DNA of 50,000 bases from an uncultured Opitutia bacterium (lineage in GTDB: Bacteria; Verrucomicrobiota; Verrucomicrobiia; Opitutales; Opitutaceae): positions 1 through 50,000 of the forward strand of contig CAIQKV010000094.1 in NCBI GenBank assembly GCA_903872505.1. The letters run 5' to 3'. Every line of letters starts with the position of its first letter. Within the stretch, counting starts at the first letter, position 1. Of the stretch, positions 9,209 through 18,680 are shown piece by piece. The notes beneath the pieces are model-generated. The model searched no databases, was not told the origin of the DNA, and saw nothing but the letters and a program-made list of their open reading frames with translations. The translations under genes and the position numbers were made by a program.

Positions 9209-11341
9209 TCACCGCCGCTTCGCCGCCAGCCGATCGATCAGCACCGCGATGAAGGAGGTGAAGCCGTGGTTGCAGCTCACGGTGTCCTGGAAGAGTTCCC
9301 AGAGCGTGCCCGTGGCCCGCGCCATCGGCACGTAGCTCCGCATCAACTCGCGGCGCGCCGCCGCCAGCTCGCCGTTTGCGATGAGCAGCTCGAAGCGCAT
9401 GATTTTCCCGACGAAGACATTGGCCGGATACAACGGGCCGTAGTCGGCGCGCACCAGCCGTTGCCAGAGCGCGGTCTCGCGCCGCGTGGACGCCAGGCCG
9501 GTGAAGAACGCATAATACTGGCAGGCCTCGCTGGCATGCTCCGTCACCACCAGCCGGCCCGACTTGTCGCGCACGGCGTTGTCCGCAAACCGGCCGTCGC
9601 GCCACGCCAGTGCGCGGATCGTCGCCTCGATCCGGCCCGCCTGCGCCGCCAGCCGGGGATCGCGCAGCAGCCGCGCCGCCGACCGCAGGGTCATCGCGTA
9701 GAGCATGTTGGTCGGAAAGTTCACGTCCTGGACGAATTCGTTGGCCTTGGACCATTCGACGAAGACCCAGTTCTCGAGCTTCTCGAGCAGGCCGGACTCA
9801 TTCTCGAAGCGGCGGAAATAAGCCAGCAACCCGCGCACGCGCCGCTCGACCAGCGGCTGCCACGCCGCCGGCAGGCGCCGCAGCCGGCGGGCCTCGTCCA
9901 GCTGGACGATCAGGAACAGGGCCCAGTTGGGGATGAACTGGTCCTGCAGCGCCTCGGCCGGATAGCACATCGGCACCATGCCGCGCGGCAGCCGGTCGAA
10001 CTTCGCCGGCAAGAGATAATTCTCGAGAAAGGCGCGCTCGATCGGGTTGTCGCCGGTGAGGTGCCACTCGGCCCGGGCCGTGAAGAGGCTGTCGCAGAGC
10101 CAGCCGGCGCGCTCGCGCGAGGGGCAGTCCATGAAGATATCCAGCGCGTTCTGCCGGTAGCTCGAGAGCGCCGCGCGCCGCACGAGCGCGGGTGCCGGCG
10201 CCAGCCCCGCCGGCGGCTGCTTCAGCGCCGTCGAGTTGATGTAGTGCCGCAGCCGGATATCCGAGACCTCGGCCGCGCCACTCCACACCAGCACCTGCAG
10301 GTAGCGGAACGTGTACGGCTCGAACGCCTCGAAATCGATCTCCGCCCCCGCCGCCAGCTCCAGCCACAGCGCATTGGCGCAGCCCGAGCGGTTGTACTTC
10401 ACCTGGCCGCCGACAAGAATCTCGTCGAACACCAGCAGCAGGCGCGTCGCTTTCGTGGCCTTCACGCGCAGCGCCGGGAAGCCCGTGTGGTCCGCCCCGA
10501 AATCGGCGCGCACCCAGGTCCGAGCCTTGAGCGCGACCGGCGTCTTCACGCGCAGTTTCGCCGCGCCCGTGGACTTGAATGTCGTCCCAGCGAGCGTCTC
10601 GAACAGCGGCCACTCCACCTGGTCGAGCCGGTAGCCGGCGGAGTTTTTCGGCACGTCGAACAGGTGGCCCCACTTGGGCGCCTTCGCCGCGAGCGCGGCG
10701 CTGAACCGGTTCGTGCCGCCGCGCACCGCCGCCGGGCGCGGTTGCAGCACCGAGAGATCGGGGTACGCCATGCCGCGCGGCAGCCACGTGCGCGGATGCG
10801 TCACGCGGGCCAGAGGCAGCGGTCGCGCCGGCGCGTAGCCGGGTTGGGTCCAGGTGAGGCCGGCCGCGCCGATCCGGTAGGCCTCGACGAACGCCCGCTG
10901 GTAGCTGTAGCGCTCGACGCGCTGGACGCGCTCGGTGCGCTGCTCGGCCGTGAAGCCGCCGCCGCGCGGCGCGGTCCACGCCACGGTCTTTTTTCCCACC
11001 ACGATTTCCGCGCAGCAGAAAGCCGGCTCAAACGTCGTGCAAAACGTCGGCACGCCGTAGCCCATCACCTCGATGATCACGCGCAGGACACCCGACGCGT
11101 CCGCCGACACGGGCCACTCGTCCACCCGGGCGAAACCATGCGCGGCGCGCGCCGGGCCGCGGCCGGCCAGCGCACCGTTCACCCACACGCGGCAGGCTTG
11201 GGCGGCCGCGATCCGCAGCGTGCCGCTTCGGCCCGGGGCGAGTTCCACGCGGGCGTGAAAGCTCACCCAGGTGTTCATGCGGCCGGCCAGTTTTGCCGGC
11301 CAGACCGGGACGGCATGGGCGAAGGGTTGGTAGGATTTCAT
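9209..11341 (-). CDS. Alpha-L-rhamnosidase-like (GH78) glycoside hydrolase
   Basis: A 710-residue protein with the layout of the six-hairpin glycosidases related to GH78. The N-terminal half is beta-rich with jelly-roll-like segments (WVSFHARVELAPGRSG, WVNGALAGRGPA), as in the accessory domains of rhamnosidases. The (alpha/alpha)6 domain begins near residue 390 with AALSSYRQNALDIFMDCPSR then ERAGWLCD, a variant of the DCPqRDERlGWtGD acid motif. It shows the Glu/Asp residues needed for inverting hydrolysis, but the family's RDE is changed to RER. The C-terminus NHGFTSFIAVLIDRLA fits the last hairpin. No signal peptide is seen. It would release terminal L-rhamnose or a similar sugar from plant or algal glycans. 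The start at 11341 lies 67 bp after the desaturase stop. Confidence 0.8.
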   Translation of the reverse strand: MKSYQPFAHAVPVWPAKLAGRMNTWVSFHARVELAPGRSGTLRIAAAQACRVWVNGALAGRGPARAAHGFARVDEWPVSADASGVLRVIIEVMGYGVPTFCTTFEPAFCCAEIVVGKKTVAWTAPRGGGFTAEQRTERVQRVERYSYQRAFVEAYRIGAAGLTWTQPGYAPARPLPLARVTHPRTWLPRGMAYPDLSVLQPRPAAVRGGTNRFSAALAAKAPKWGHLFDVPKNSAGYRLDQVEWPLFETLAGTTFKSTGAAKLRVKTPVALKARTWVRADFGADHTGFPALRVKATKATRLLLVFDEILVGGQVKYNRSGCANALWLELAAGAEIDFEAFEPYTFRYLQVLVWSGAAEVSDIRLRHYINSTALKQPPAGLAPAPALVRRAALSSYRQNALDIFMDCPSRERAGWLCDSLFTARAEWHLTGDNPIERAFLENYLLPAKFDRLPRGMVPMCYPAEALQDQFIPNWALFLIVQLDEARRLRRLPAAWQPLVERRVRGLLAYFRRFENESGLLEKLENWVFVEWSKANEFVQDVNFPTNMLYAMTLRSAARLLRDPRLAAQAGRIEATIRALAWRDGRFADNAVRDKSGRLVVTEHASEACQYYAFFTGLASTRRETALWQRLVRADYGPLYPANVFVGKIMRFELLIANGELAAARRELMRSYVPMARATGTLWELFQDTVSCNHGFTSFIAVLIDRLAAKRR

Positions 11342-11408
11342 GAAATTGAAAACGGGCCCGCCGCCCGGGCAGCGGCCGCGCGAGGCGCCAGGCGGTTCCC
11401 GACCGGCA

Positions 11409-12443
11409 TCAGGCATTCGCCGGCTTCAGCTGCCCGGCGCGGGCCGGTAACTCGGCGACATACTGGTAAGCCGGCTCTTTCTCCTGCCGCTTCAGCACCG
11501 CGATGATGTGCCGCCAGGATGCGACCAGCCCGACCGGCGGCGGCGGAACGTCGGAGCGCATCGCCGCGTGGAGTGGCTTGAGGTTGTAGCAGGGCACCGC
11601 GGCAAACATGTGGTGCTCCATGTGGTAGTTCATCTCCCAGAACAGGAAGGCCACCACCGGATGCAGGATCACGGTGCGGCAGCACAGGCGGAAGTCCGGC
11701 ACCTTGTCCTGCAGCCCGATGTGCTGGGTGTTGTTGCAGAGGAAAAACAGCCAGCCGCCGTAGGCCGGCGTGAGCGAGACGAGCACCGGGATGATCCAGA
11801 GCCCGTAGTACAGCGAGACCGCGGCGATCAGCACGTGGCCCGCGAGGACCACGCGGGCCCAGAGGATCGGGATGCGCCGCAGTTGCGGCTGCTCCGGCGG
11901 ATAACAGATCAGTTCCCACGTGCCCGTGAAGCGGCCGCTGGCGAGGCGCAGGGTGTACAGGAACATCCATTTGAAGCCGCGCGGGTTGAACACCGCCTGC
12001 TCGAGGAAATTCTTCAGCATCAGCTTCACCGGGAGCACGACTTCCTGGTCGTCCGGCGGATGCAGCGTGTAGCGGTGGTGCCGCTGGTGGCTGGCGCTGA
12101 AGACATCGGGGTGGAGCCAGCCGAGGAAGGAGACGAGGCGCAGGAAAATCTCGTTGAGCGCCTTCGTCTTGAAGACCGTGCCGTGCCCGAGCTCGTGCAT
12201 CCCGTTGGTCAGGAAACTCGCCACCGTCCCATGCAGGAAAACCAGCAGCACGGTCAGGTACCACGGCGCGTGGTGCCGCCACGACAGGAAGGCCAGCGTC
12301 GCCGTCGCCGCGTAGACGCCGAGAAACCCACCCGCGTGGGCGAAGGCGCGCCAATCGCTGCGCTGATGCAGCCGCTTGAAGACATCCGTCGGGATTGGCG
12401 TGCGATACCAGTCGATGACAGGGGGAGTGTGCGCTTCGGCCAT
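11409..12443 (-). CDS. Membrane fatty acid desaturase
   Basis: A 344-residue integral membrane di-iron desaturase. The three histidine boxes are intact: H83-E-L-G-H87 (MHELGHG), H119-Q-R-H-H123 and H274-M-E-H-H278 (NYHMEHHMF), with an extra H241 in NNTQHIGL. Hydrophobic segments lie at about 40-55, 62-80, 200-222 and 228-238. Such enzymes insert double bonds in acyl chains or hydroxylate lipids using O2 and an electron donor; regiochemistry cannot be deduced. The start at 12443 (MAEAHTPP) is preferred over an upstream ATG at 12476 that adds an arginine-rich leader. It precedes the GH78-like gene on the same strand without an obvious functional link. Confidence 0.9.
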   Translation of the reverse strand: MAEAHTPPVIDWYRTPIPTDVFKRLHQRSDWRAFAHAGGFLGVYAATATLAFLSWRHHAPWYLTVLLVFLHGTVASFLTNGMHELGHGTVFKTKALNEIFLRLVSFLGWLHPDVFSASHQRHHRYTLHPPDDQEVVLPVKLMLKNFLEQAVFNPRGFKWMFLYTLRLASGRFTGTWELICYPPEQPQLRRIPILWARVVLAGHVLIAAVSLYYGLWIIPVLVSLTPAYGGWLFFLCNNTQHIGLQDKVPDFRLCCRTVILHPVVAFLFWEMNYHMEHHMFAAVPCYNLKPLHAAMRSDVPPPPVGLVASWRHIIAVLKRQEKEPAYQYVAELPARAGQLKPANA

Positions 12444-12514
12444 GCGGCGTCGGGTATTAGGAACGCCACCGCGCATGGCAAGCCCGTTGCCCCTGAATAT
12501 ACCAGCCGCACCGC

Positions 12515-13192
12515 CTACGCGCCGGGGTCGCGTGCGCGATGCCGCGCCAGGTCGGCGACCAAGCCGGGCAGCGCGGTGCGCACCGGGGATTCCGCCAGGT
12601 ACTCCAAGGCCTTCGCCTTGGCGCCCCGCGCCCAGAGCCCGGCGTAGACGTGAAGCTCAAACTGGAGGCGCAGTTCCTCGTGCTCGCGGGTCAGCCCGAG
12701 CGCGGCCAGCAGGAACAGCAGCGCCTCAATCGTGCAGAACTTGCCCTCCCCCGCCTGGGTCCGCAGCCAGTAGCGGCTGGCGCCGGTCATGGGCAGCGCC
12801 ACCTTGCGCCCCCACGGCTCCACCGCGCGCATCATCTCGCCCGCCTGGCGCCAGGTGCCGTCGAGCAGCAACACCTGCAGGTCCGCCGGCGGCACGGCCG
12901 CGTGCAGCGGCTCGCCCAGCGGATGCAGGATCCAGAGGGCCTTGCCCCGCTGGATGATCGCCGTCGGATCGAGCGGGCGCTCGCGGCGGTAAAGGTGCAG
13001 GCCGGCCGTCGGAATCACCCGCCGGATCAGGTGCCCCGTGCTGCTCGGTCGGAAGGCCTCCATGTGGTGCATGAGCACGTCCACCTTGAGCGGGCAGTCC
13101 ACCGCGCGGAACCCGCCGCAGATGCACCACCGGGGCGGCAGCTGGCACCGCTCGCACCGCGGGCTTCCCTTGGTGACCACGCTTCGTGACAT
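12515..13192 (-). CDS. DTW domain tRNA-uridine aminocarboxypropyltransferase
   Basis: A 225-residue DTW-domain protein. Members of this family (TapT/TuaA in E. coli) transfer the 3-amino-3-carboxypropyl group of S-adenosylmethionine to uridine in tRNA (acp3U). The N-terminal cysteine cluster is C13-x2-C16 and C23-x-C25 (PRCERCQLPPRWCICGG), as in the zinc-binding start of the family. The signature LLLDGTWRQA is at residues 108-117. The downstream block FCTIEALLFLLAAL is also typical. The length is normal. It is followed on the same strand by the desaturase after about 70 bp and is divergent from the DUF3892 gene. Assignment to the family is firm; the tRNA site modified is not known. Confidence 0.9.
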   Translation of the reverse strand: MSRSVVTKGSPRCERCQLPPRWCICGGFRAVDCPLKVDVLMHHMEAFRPSSTGHLIRRVIPTAGLHLYRRERPLDPTAIIQRGKALWILHPLGEPLHAAVPPADLQVLLLDGTWRQAGEMMRAVEPWGRKVALPMTGASRYWLRTQAGEGKFCTIEALLFLLAALGLTREHEELRLQFELHVYAGLWARGAKAKALEYLAESPVRTALPGLVADLARHRARDPGA

Positions 13193-13328
13193 CGTGCGCC
13201 CATCCGGGAAGACAAACCCCCGCCGGTCAACCCGGAGTTCGCCGGCGCGCCGGAATAATTCGCTAATGGCGGCAGGCGCCTTTAGACTAAGGGTTGCTCA
13301 GAAAAGATACCGAACGAAAGACACCACC

Positions 13329-13619
13329 ATGGCCCGCCCCGTCCACCGCCGCACCGTCACTTTTGCCCAGAAAGCCTACAGCTACGATCCGCACGAACGC
13401 ATCGAGTCCATCGGCGGACTCAACTCCGACAAGAGCCGCTGGAAGTTCTCCCAGGCGGCCGCCATCTCGGCCATCGAGTCCGGCACGGACGAGTTCGTCG
13501 TGGCCACCAAGAATCGCATCGAGAAGGTCGTGGTCGTGACTTACGCCGGCCAGAAATACCTCAAGATCGAGCACGAGGGCAAGGGGCTGGACAGCCTGCT
13601 CGCCCTCCCCTCGAGCTGA
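13329..13619 (+). CDS. DUF3892 domain-containing protein
   Basis: A 96-residue cytoplasmic protein matching the DUF3892 pattern as I recall it: RIESIGGLNSDKSRWKFS, then AISAIESGTDEFVV, and a C-terminal strand pair ending YLKIEHEGKGLDSLLALP. DUF3892 proteins are small, of unknown function, and common as standalone genes. The first 15 residues are basic (MARPVHRRTVTFAQK). The ATG at 13329 gives a protein of the usual size. The spacer upstream separates it from the divergent DTW gene by 136 bp, which should hold promoters for both. No operon partner is seen. Confidence 0.82.
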   Translation: MARPVHRRTVTFAQKAYSYDPHERIESIGGLNSDKSRWKFSQAAAISAIESGTDEFVVATKNRIEKVVVVTYAGQKYLKIEHEGKGLDSLLALPSS

Positions 13620-13693
13620 AGGGGGTTGGGTGATGTGTCAGTTTGGCGGGTAGACCGCCTTCTCGTGGACGTTTTGCCGGATATGATCTGGTA

Positions 13694-13743
13694 GCCACGA
13701 GCGTGAGCGAGTGGTCGAACCTCCACTCGCTCACGCTCGTGGC
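13694..13743. repeat. Perfect 21-bp inverted repeat (long hairpin) in 240-bp gap
   Basis: Arms 13694-13714 and 13723-13743 are exact reverse complements with an 8-nt loop. The arms contain ACGAGCGTGAGCGAGTGG. There is no T-tract after either arm, so it does not look like a factor-independent terminator. It lies between the DUF3892 stop and the stop of the PLP decarboxylase. Downstream at about 13765-13800 there is another imperfect palindromic stretch (CTTCTCGACAGGCTCGGAGC). A dispersed REP-type element is the best guess. Confidence 0.75.
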
Positions 13744-13859
13744 CACATTGATAGCGCGAGTAAGCTTCTCGACAGGCTCGGAGCTTGGAACTTGTCGAAA
13801 TGGCACACGGCTTACGAAATTCGAACTGAGACACCATCCGGGGTTGCGGTGCGGCCCGG

Positions 13860-15206
13860 TCAGCCCCGGGCAACCCGGATGATCGCCTCTGCGCTGCGGT
13901 CCACATCCGCGTCCGTCGTCGCCCAGGAGGAGACGCTGATGCGCATGGCGGTCCGGCCCTGCCAGACGGTGACCCCGCACCAGCAGGTGCCGTCGTCCTG
14001 CACGGCTTGGATCACCCGGTTGGTCGTGGCGGCGTCGCCAAACGCCACGAGCACCTGGTTGAGCACGACCTCGTTCAGGATCTCGAACCCGGCCGCGGAG
14101 AGTTTTTGGGCGAAACGCTGCGCCTGGGCGCAGTTGCGCCCGACCAGATCGGCAATGCCCTCGCGGCCGAGCGAGCGGAGCGCCGCCCAGACCTCGACGC
14201 CGCGGGCGCGCCGGGAAAGTTCCGGGGTGAAATCGGCCGGGTTGCGGTGGGTGCTCTCCGTGGGCAGATACTCCGCGGTGATCGCCATCGCGGCCTGCAG
14301 CGCGAGCGGATCGCGCACAAACGCCAGTCCGCAGTCATAGGGCACGTTGAGCCACTTGTGGGCGTCGGTCGCCCATGAATCCGCCGCGGCGATGCCCGCC
14401 GCCAGGTGCCGGTGCGCCGGCGACGCGGCGGCCCACAGCCCGAACGCGCCGTCGACATGGACCCACGCCCCCGCGGCGCGGGCGCGGCGGCAGACTTCCT
14501 CGATCGGGTCGAACGCGCCGGTGTTCACATTGCCGGCCTGCACGCAGACGATGGTGGGCCCGGAGATCGGCGGCAGGCAGTCGGCGCGCATGCGTCCCTG
14601 GCCGTCCACCGGCACCTTGACGACCCGGCTGCGGCCCAGGCCGAGGATGCCGAGCGACTTGGTCACCGAGGGGTGCACCTCGGCGCCGACCACGACCGTG
14701 ATGGGCGGCGCGCCGAAGAGGCCCTGCGCCTCGACGTTCCAGCCGGCCGCCTTGAGCACCGCGTGCCGGCCGGCGGCCAGGGCGCAAAGATTCGCCACCG
14801 TCGCCCCCGTCACAAACGCGCCGCTGCATTCGGGCGGCAGCCGCAGGACGTCCAGCAGCCAGCGCAGGGCCACCTGCTCCACGACCGCCGTGCCTGGGGT
14901 GGCGCGATAATAGGCGGTGTTCTGGTCCCACGCGCCCGCCAGCCAGTTGGCCGCGAGCGAGACGGGCAGCGAGCCGCCGATGACAAAACCAAAAAAACGC
15001 GGCCCGGCCATCGCGGTCGTCGCCGGGGAGCCAACCTCGTCCAGCAGCCGCAGCGTCGCAGCCGGATCGCCCGGACCCGCGGGCAACGGCTCCTCGAACG
15101 CCTCGAGCCGCGCGACGGCGGCCGCGGCCGGGGCAACCGGGCGCGTCTCCAAGCCTTCGAGGTAACGGATCGCCCGGGCGCACGCATCGCTGAGGATTTC
15201 CTTCAT
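13860..15206 (-). CDS. PLP-dependent group II decarboxylase family protein
   Basis: A 448-residue fold-type I pyridoxal-phosphate enzyme of the aromatic-L-amino-acid/glutamate decarboxylase family. The Schiff-base lysine is K284 in WATDAHKWLNVPYDCG. The aspartate that contacts the pyridine nitrogen is D252 in HVDGAFGLW, and the ring-stacking histidine is H178 in GAEVHPSV. The N-terminal segment GPRFFGFVIGGSLPVSLAAN is typical of group II members lacking the long C-terminal extension. The natural substrate (aromatic amino acid, aspartate or glutamate) cannot be told from the sequence. It is transcribed divergently from the tail sheath gene across 152 bp and has no partner transporter gene nearby. 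Confidence 0.92.
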   Translation of the reverse strand: MKEILSDACARAIRYLEGLETRPVAPAAAAVARLEAFEEPLPAGPGDPAATLRLLDEVGSPATTAMAGPRFFGFVIGGSLPVSLAANWLAGAWDQNTAYYRATPGTAVVEQVALRWLLDVLRLPPECSGAFVTGATVANLCALAAGRHAVLKAAGWNVEAQGLFGAPPITVVVGAEVHPSVTKSLGILGLGRSRVVKVPVDGQGRMRADCLPPISGPTIVCVQAGNVNTGAFDPIEEVCRRARAAGAWVHVDGAFGLWAAASPAHRHLAAGIAAADSWATDAHKWLNVPYDCGLAFVRDPLALQAAMAITAEYLPTESTHRNPADFTPELSRRARGVEVWAALRSLGREGIADLVGRNCAQAQRFAQKLSAAGFEILNEVVLNQVLVAFGDAATTNRVIQAVQDDGTCWCGVTVWQGRTAMRISVSSWATTDADVDRSAEAIIRVARG

Positions 15207-15358
15207 GGTCGCGCCATCATCCGGACGCGCGCGCGGGCGTCAATCCGGGCCTGCCACCGCCAGTTCCGGCTAGCGTTTGCCGCGCGCCCGGGCATTTTTC
15301 GGAGCGCCCGAACCCGGACCCCGGCCGGTGCCGGCGGAACCCCAACTCCCGCAATCCC

Positions 15359-16552
<1,194 letters not shown>

Positions 16553-16554
16553 GC

Positions 16555-16977
16555 ATGCCCTCCTCCTACCCCTCCGGCACCTTCCAGTTCCAAGTGAGCT
16601 GGACTCACACCGGCGCGGCCATCGGCGGTTTTTCCGAGGTTACCGGACTCGACGCGGAAACCACCGCCACCGACTACCGCGAGGGTGCCGACGATGCAAA
16701 GCACGTCGGGATAAGTCCCCGTCCGCGCAAGTCCACCAGCGTCATCCTGAAGCGCGGCGTGGTGGCGTCGGGCCAGCTGTCCGCGTGGATCCAGCAGGCG
16801 GCCCGGCGGGATTTCGTGGTCACGCTCCGGGACGAAAAAGGCGCGCCCGTCCGCCGCTGGATCCTGCGCGGAGCGCGGCCGCAAAAATGGACCGGCCCCT
16901 CGCTCGCCGCCAAGGGCGGCGGCGACGTCGCGATGGAGGAACTCGTGCTCTCCTCCGAGGGCATCGAGCTCGAATAG
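16555..16977 (+). CDS. Tail tube protein (gp19/Afp1-like)
   Basis: A 140-residue inner tube protein of contractile tails. It shows the family start YPSGTFQFQVSW, then IGGFSEVTGLDAETTATDYR with EGADDAKHV, and the strand VILKRGVVASGQLSAWIQQA. It ends with a beta strand MEELVLSSEGIELE, as in Hcp-fold tube subunits of T4-like phages and eCIS. The ATG at 16555 is 2 bp after the sheath stop, which argues for coupled translation and equimolar production. Only one tube gene is present; many eCIS carry two or three. A tube needs a baseplate and terminator to assemble, and neither is nearby. Confidence 0.92.
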   Translation: MPSSYPSGTFQFQVSWTHTGAAIGGFSEVTGLDAETTATDYREGADDAKHVGISPRPRKSTSVILKRGVVASGQLSAWIQQAARRDFVVTLRDEKGAPVRRWILRGARPQKWTGPSLAAKGGGDVAMEELVLSSEGIELE

Positions 16978-17010
16978 CCTGGCGCGGCGGGCCCGGCGGT
17001 CCCGCCCGCT

Positions 17011-17121
17011 TCAGCGCTTCCGGCGGAAGACCCCGGCCTTGGGCTTTGACCTGAGAGTGTCGCGGAGGGCTTTCCCCGGCCGGAACTTGGCAGTTTTTCT
17101 GACGGATTTCTTCGCCGGCAT
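17011..17121 (-). CDS. Very small basic protein (36 residues)
   Basis: A short open frame beginning MPAKKSVRKTAKFRPGKA and ending GVFRRKR. Sixteen of its 36 residues are Lys or Arg. A good ribosome binding site, AACCAGGAGACCC, lies just upstream of the ATG. The composition is like small histone-like or nucleic-acid-binding tails, with AKK and KPKAG elements, but no known fold can be claimed. It ends 33 bp from the convergent tube gene. It may be a real DNA/RNA-binding peptide; homologues in related genomes would be needed to be sure. Confidence 0.55.
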   Translation of the reverse strand: MPAKKSVRKTAKFRPGKALRDTLRSKPKAGVFRRKR

Positions 17122-17186
17122 GGTGGGTCTCCTGGTTGGGGATTGACGGTTGATTTTGGCGCAGTGGCCAGAACTGGTTTATCCGT

Positions 17187-17954
17187 TCAAGGCTTGGCCG
17201 GCTCGCCCAGCCGGCGCGAGAGTTCCGCGTCGAAACCGTGGGCCTCGATGCGCCGGGCGAGCGGGTAATAAAAATCGGGATGCTTGAGGAACTTCTGGTG
17301 CGGCATGAATTCCTTCCGCGCGCCCGCGAGGCCGGGGGAGTTGCGCCGCACCAGGTCCGCGTTGAGGTCGAGGTAGATGGCCGAGTTCCAGGGCGCGGGT
17401 CCCCGGACGTCGCGGTTGGTCTTCAGCGCGGTGTAGGTCAGGGCCGCGATGGAACCGAGGATGCCGAGATAGTAGACGACAAACGGGTCGAACGGTCCCA
17501 TACCCGGGTTGTCCCGGGCGAAGAGATGCGCGATCAGCAGCGTGCCACCCCAGGTGAGCGCGAGCGACGTGGTGTAACGCGCCGGCGAAAACCGCGGGAC
17601 ATGCTGGAGTTTCGCGTTGGGCACGCAGCGCGCGAACTGCTCCGCCACGGCATTGTGGGGATATTCCCGGCCGCCGATGAGAATCGGGGCGTTCGAGCGC
17701 CGGGTGTGGCGGAGGATCTCGTGCGCCCGGAAAAAGGTCGCCGGTCCCTCGATGAAATTCCTCCGGTTGTCCTGTTCGATGCCGAAATAGGTGATGGTGC
17801 CGCCCTGTAAAATCTCGTGCACGAGGGGGTTCTGCGCGGCCTCGTGGGAGAAATACGTCGTCTTGTGCGCGACGATCTCCGCGACCTGCTCCGCCGTGAA
17901 CGGCGGCGCGTGGTGGTTATCCACCGACCGGCAGAGCGTATAGAGGGAGTCCAT
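17187..17954 (-). CDS. Membrane protein of unknown family
   Basis: A 255-residue protein that I do not recognise. Two membrane helices stand out at about residues 131-148 (LALTWGGTLLIAHLF) and 160-180 (VVYYLGILGSIAALTYTAL). The long N-terminal part (about 125 residues) is soluble, with ITYFGIEQDNRRNFIEGP and RAHEILRHTRRSNAPILIGG, and the C-terminal 70 residues are soluble with YLDLNADLVRRNSPG. It could anchor a cytoplasmic sensor-like domain, but this is speculation. The start at 17954 was chosen as the first ATG before homogeneous coding sequence; an upstream ATG at 18041 would add 29 low-complexity residues. It lies close to the sheath-tube pair on the opposite strand. Confidence 0.65.
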   Translation of the reverse strand: MDSLYTLCRSVDNHHAPPFTAEQVAEIVAHKTTYFSHEAAQNPLVHEILQGGTITYFGIEQDNRRNFIEGPATFFRAHEILRHTRRSNAPILIGGREYPHNAVAEQFARCVPNAKLQHVPRFSPARYTTSLALTWGGTLLIAHLFARDNPGMGPFDPFVVYYLGILGSIAALTYTALKTNRDVRGPAPWNSAIYLDLNADLVRRNSPGLAGARKEFMPHQKFLKHPDFYYPLARRIEAHGFDAELSRRLGEPAKP

Positions 17955-18129
17955 GCGAGGGGGTGAGACGCCGGCCAGCGGGATCGGCGCGGAGGTCGAA
18001 GCCGGGGACCGGCCCAAGCGAACCTTGCCCGCGCCCATCACCAGCGCAAGGCGCTTCCGCCGGGCGCGAATATTTGCGGTGATTGCCTTTGCCCTCGTGC
18101 TGTCCGCCCCCGTCCGCTAGCTCTGGGGG

Positions 18130-18651
<522 letters not shown>

Positions 18652-18657
18652 GGTATC

Positions 18658-18680
18658 GGGCGGGATCAGCGGACCCGCCC
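18658..18680. terminator. GC hairpin between convergent genes
   Basis: A 7-bp perfect stem GGGCGGG/CCCGCCC (18658-18664 with 18674-18680) lies between the YchJ stop and the stop of the Gfo/Idh gene. It resembles the GGGCGGGTC-type palindromes of the 8.9-9.2 kb cluster, so it may be a repeat-family copy that also acts at transcript ends. No clear U-tract follows. Confidence 0.4.

Noticed and set aside
9266-11506. A 746-codon plus-strand frame opposite the GH78-like gene
   Set aside because: Arg/His/Gln-rich translation without domains; it mirrors the codon bias of the real gene on the minus strand.
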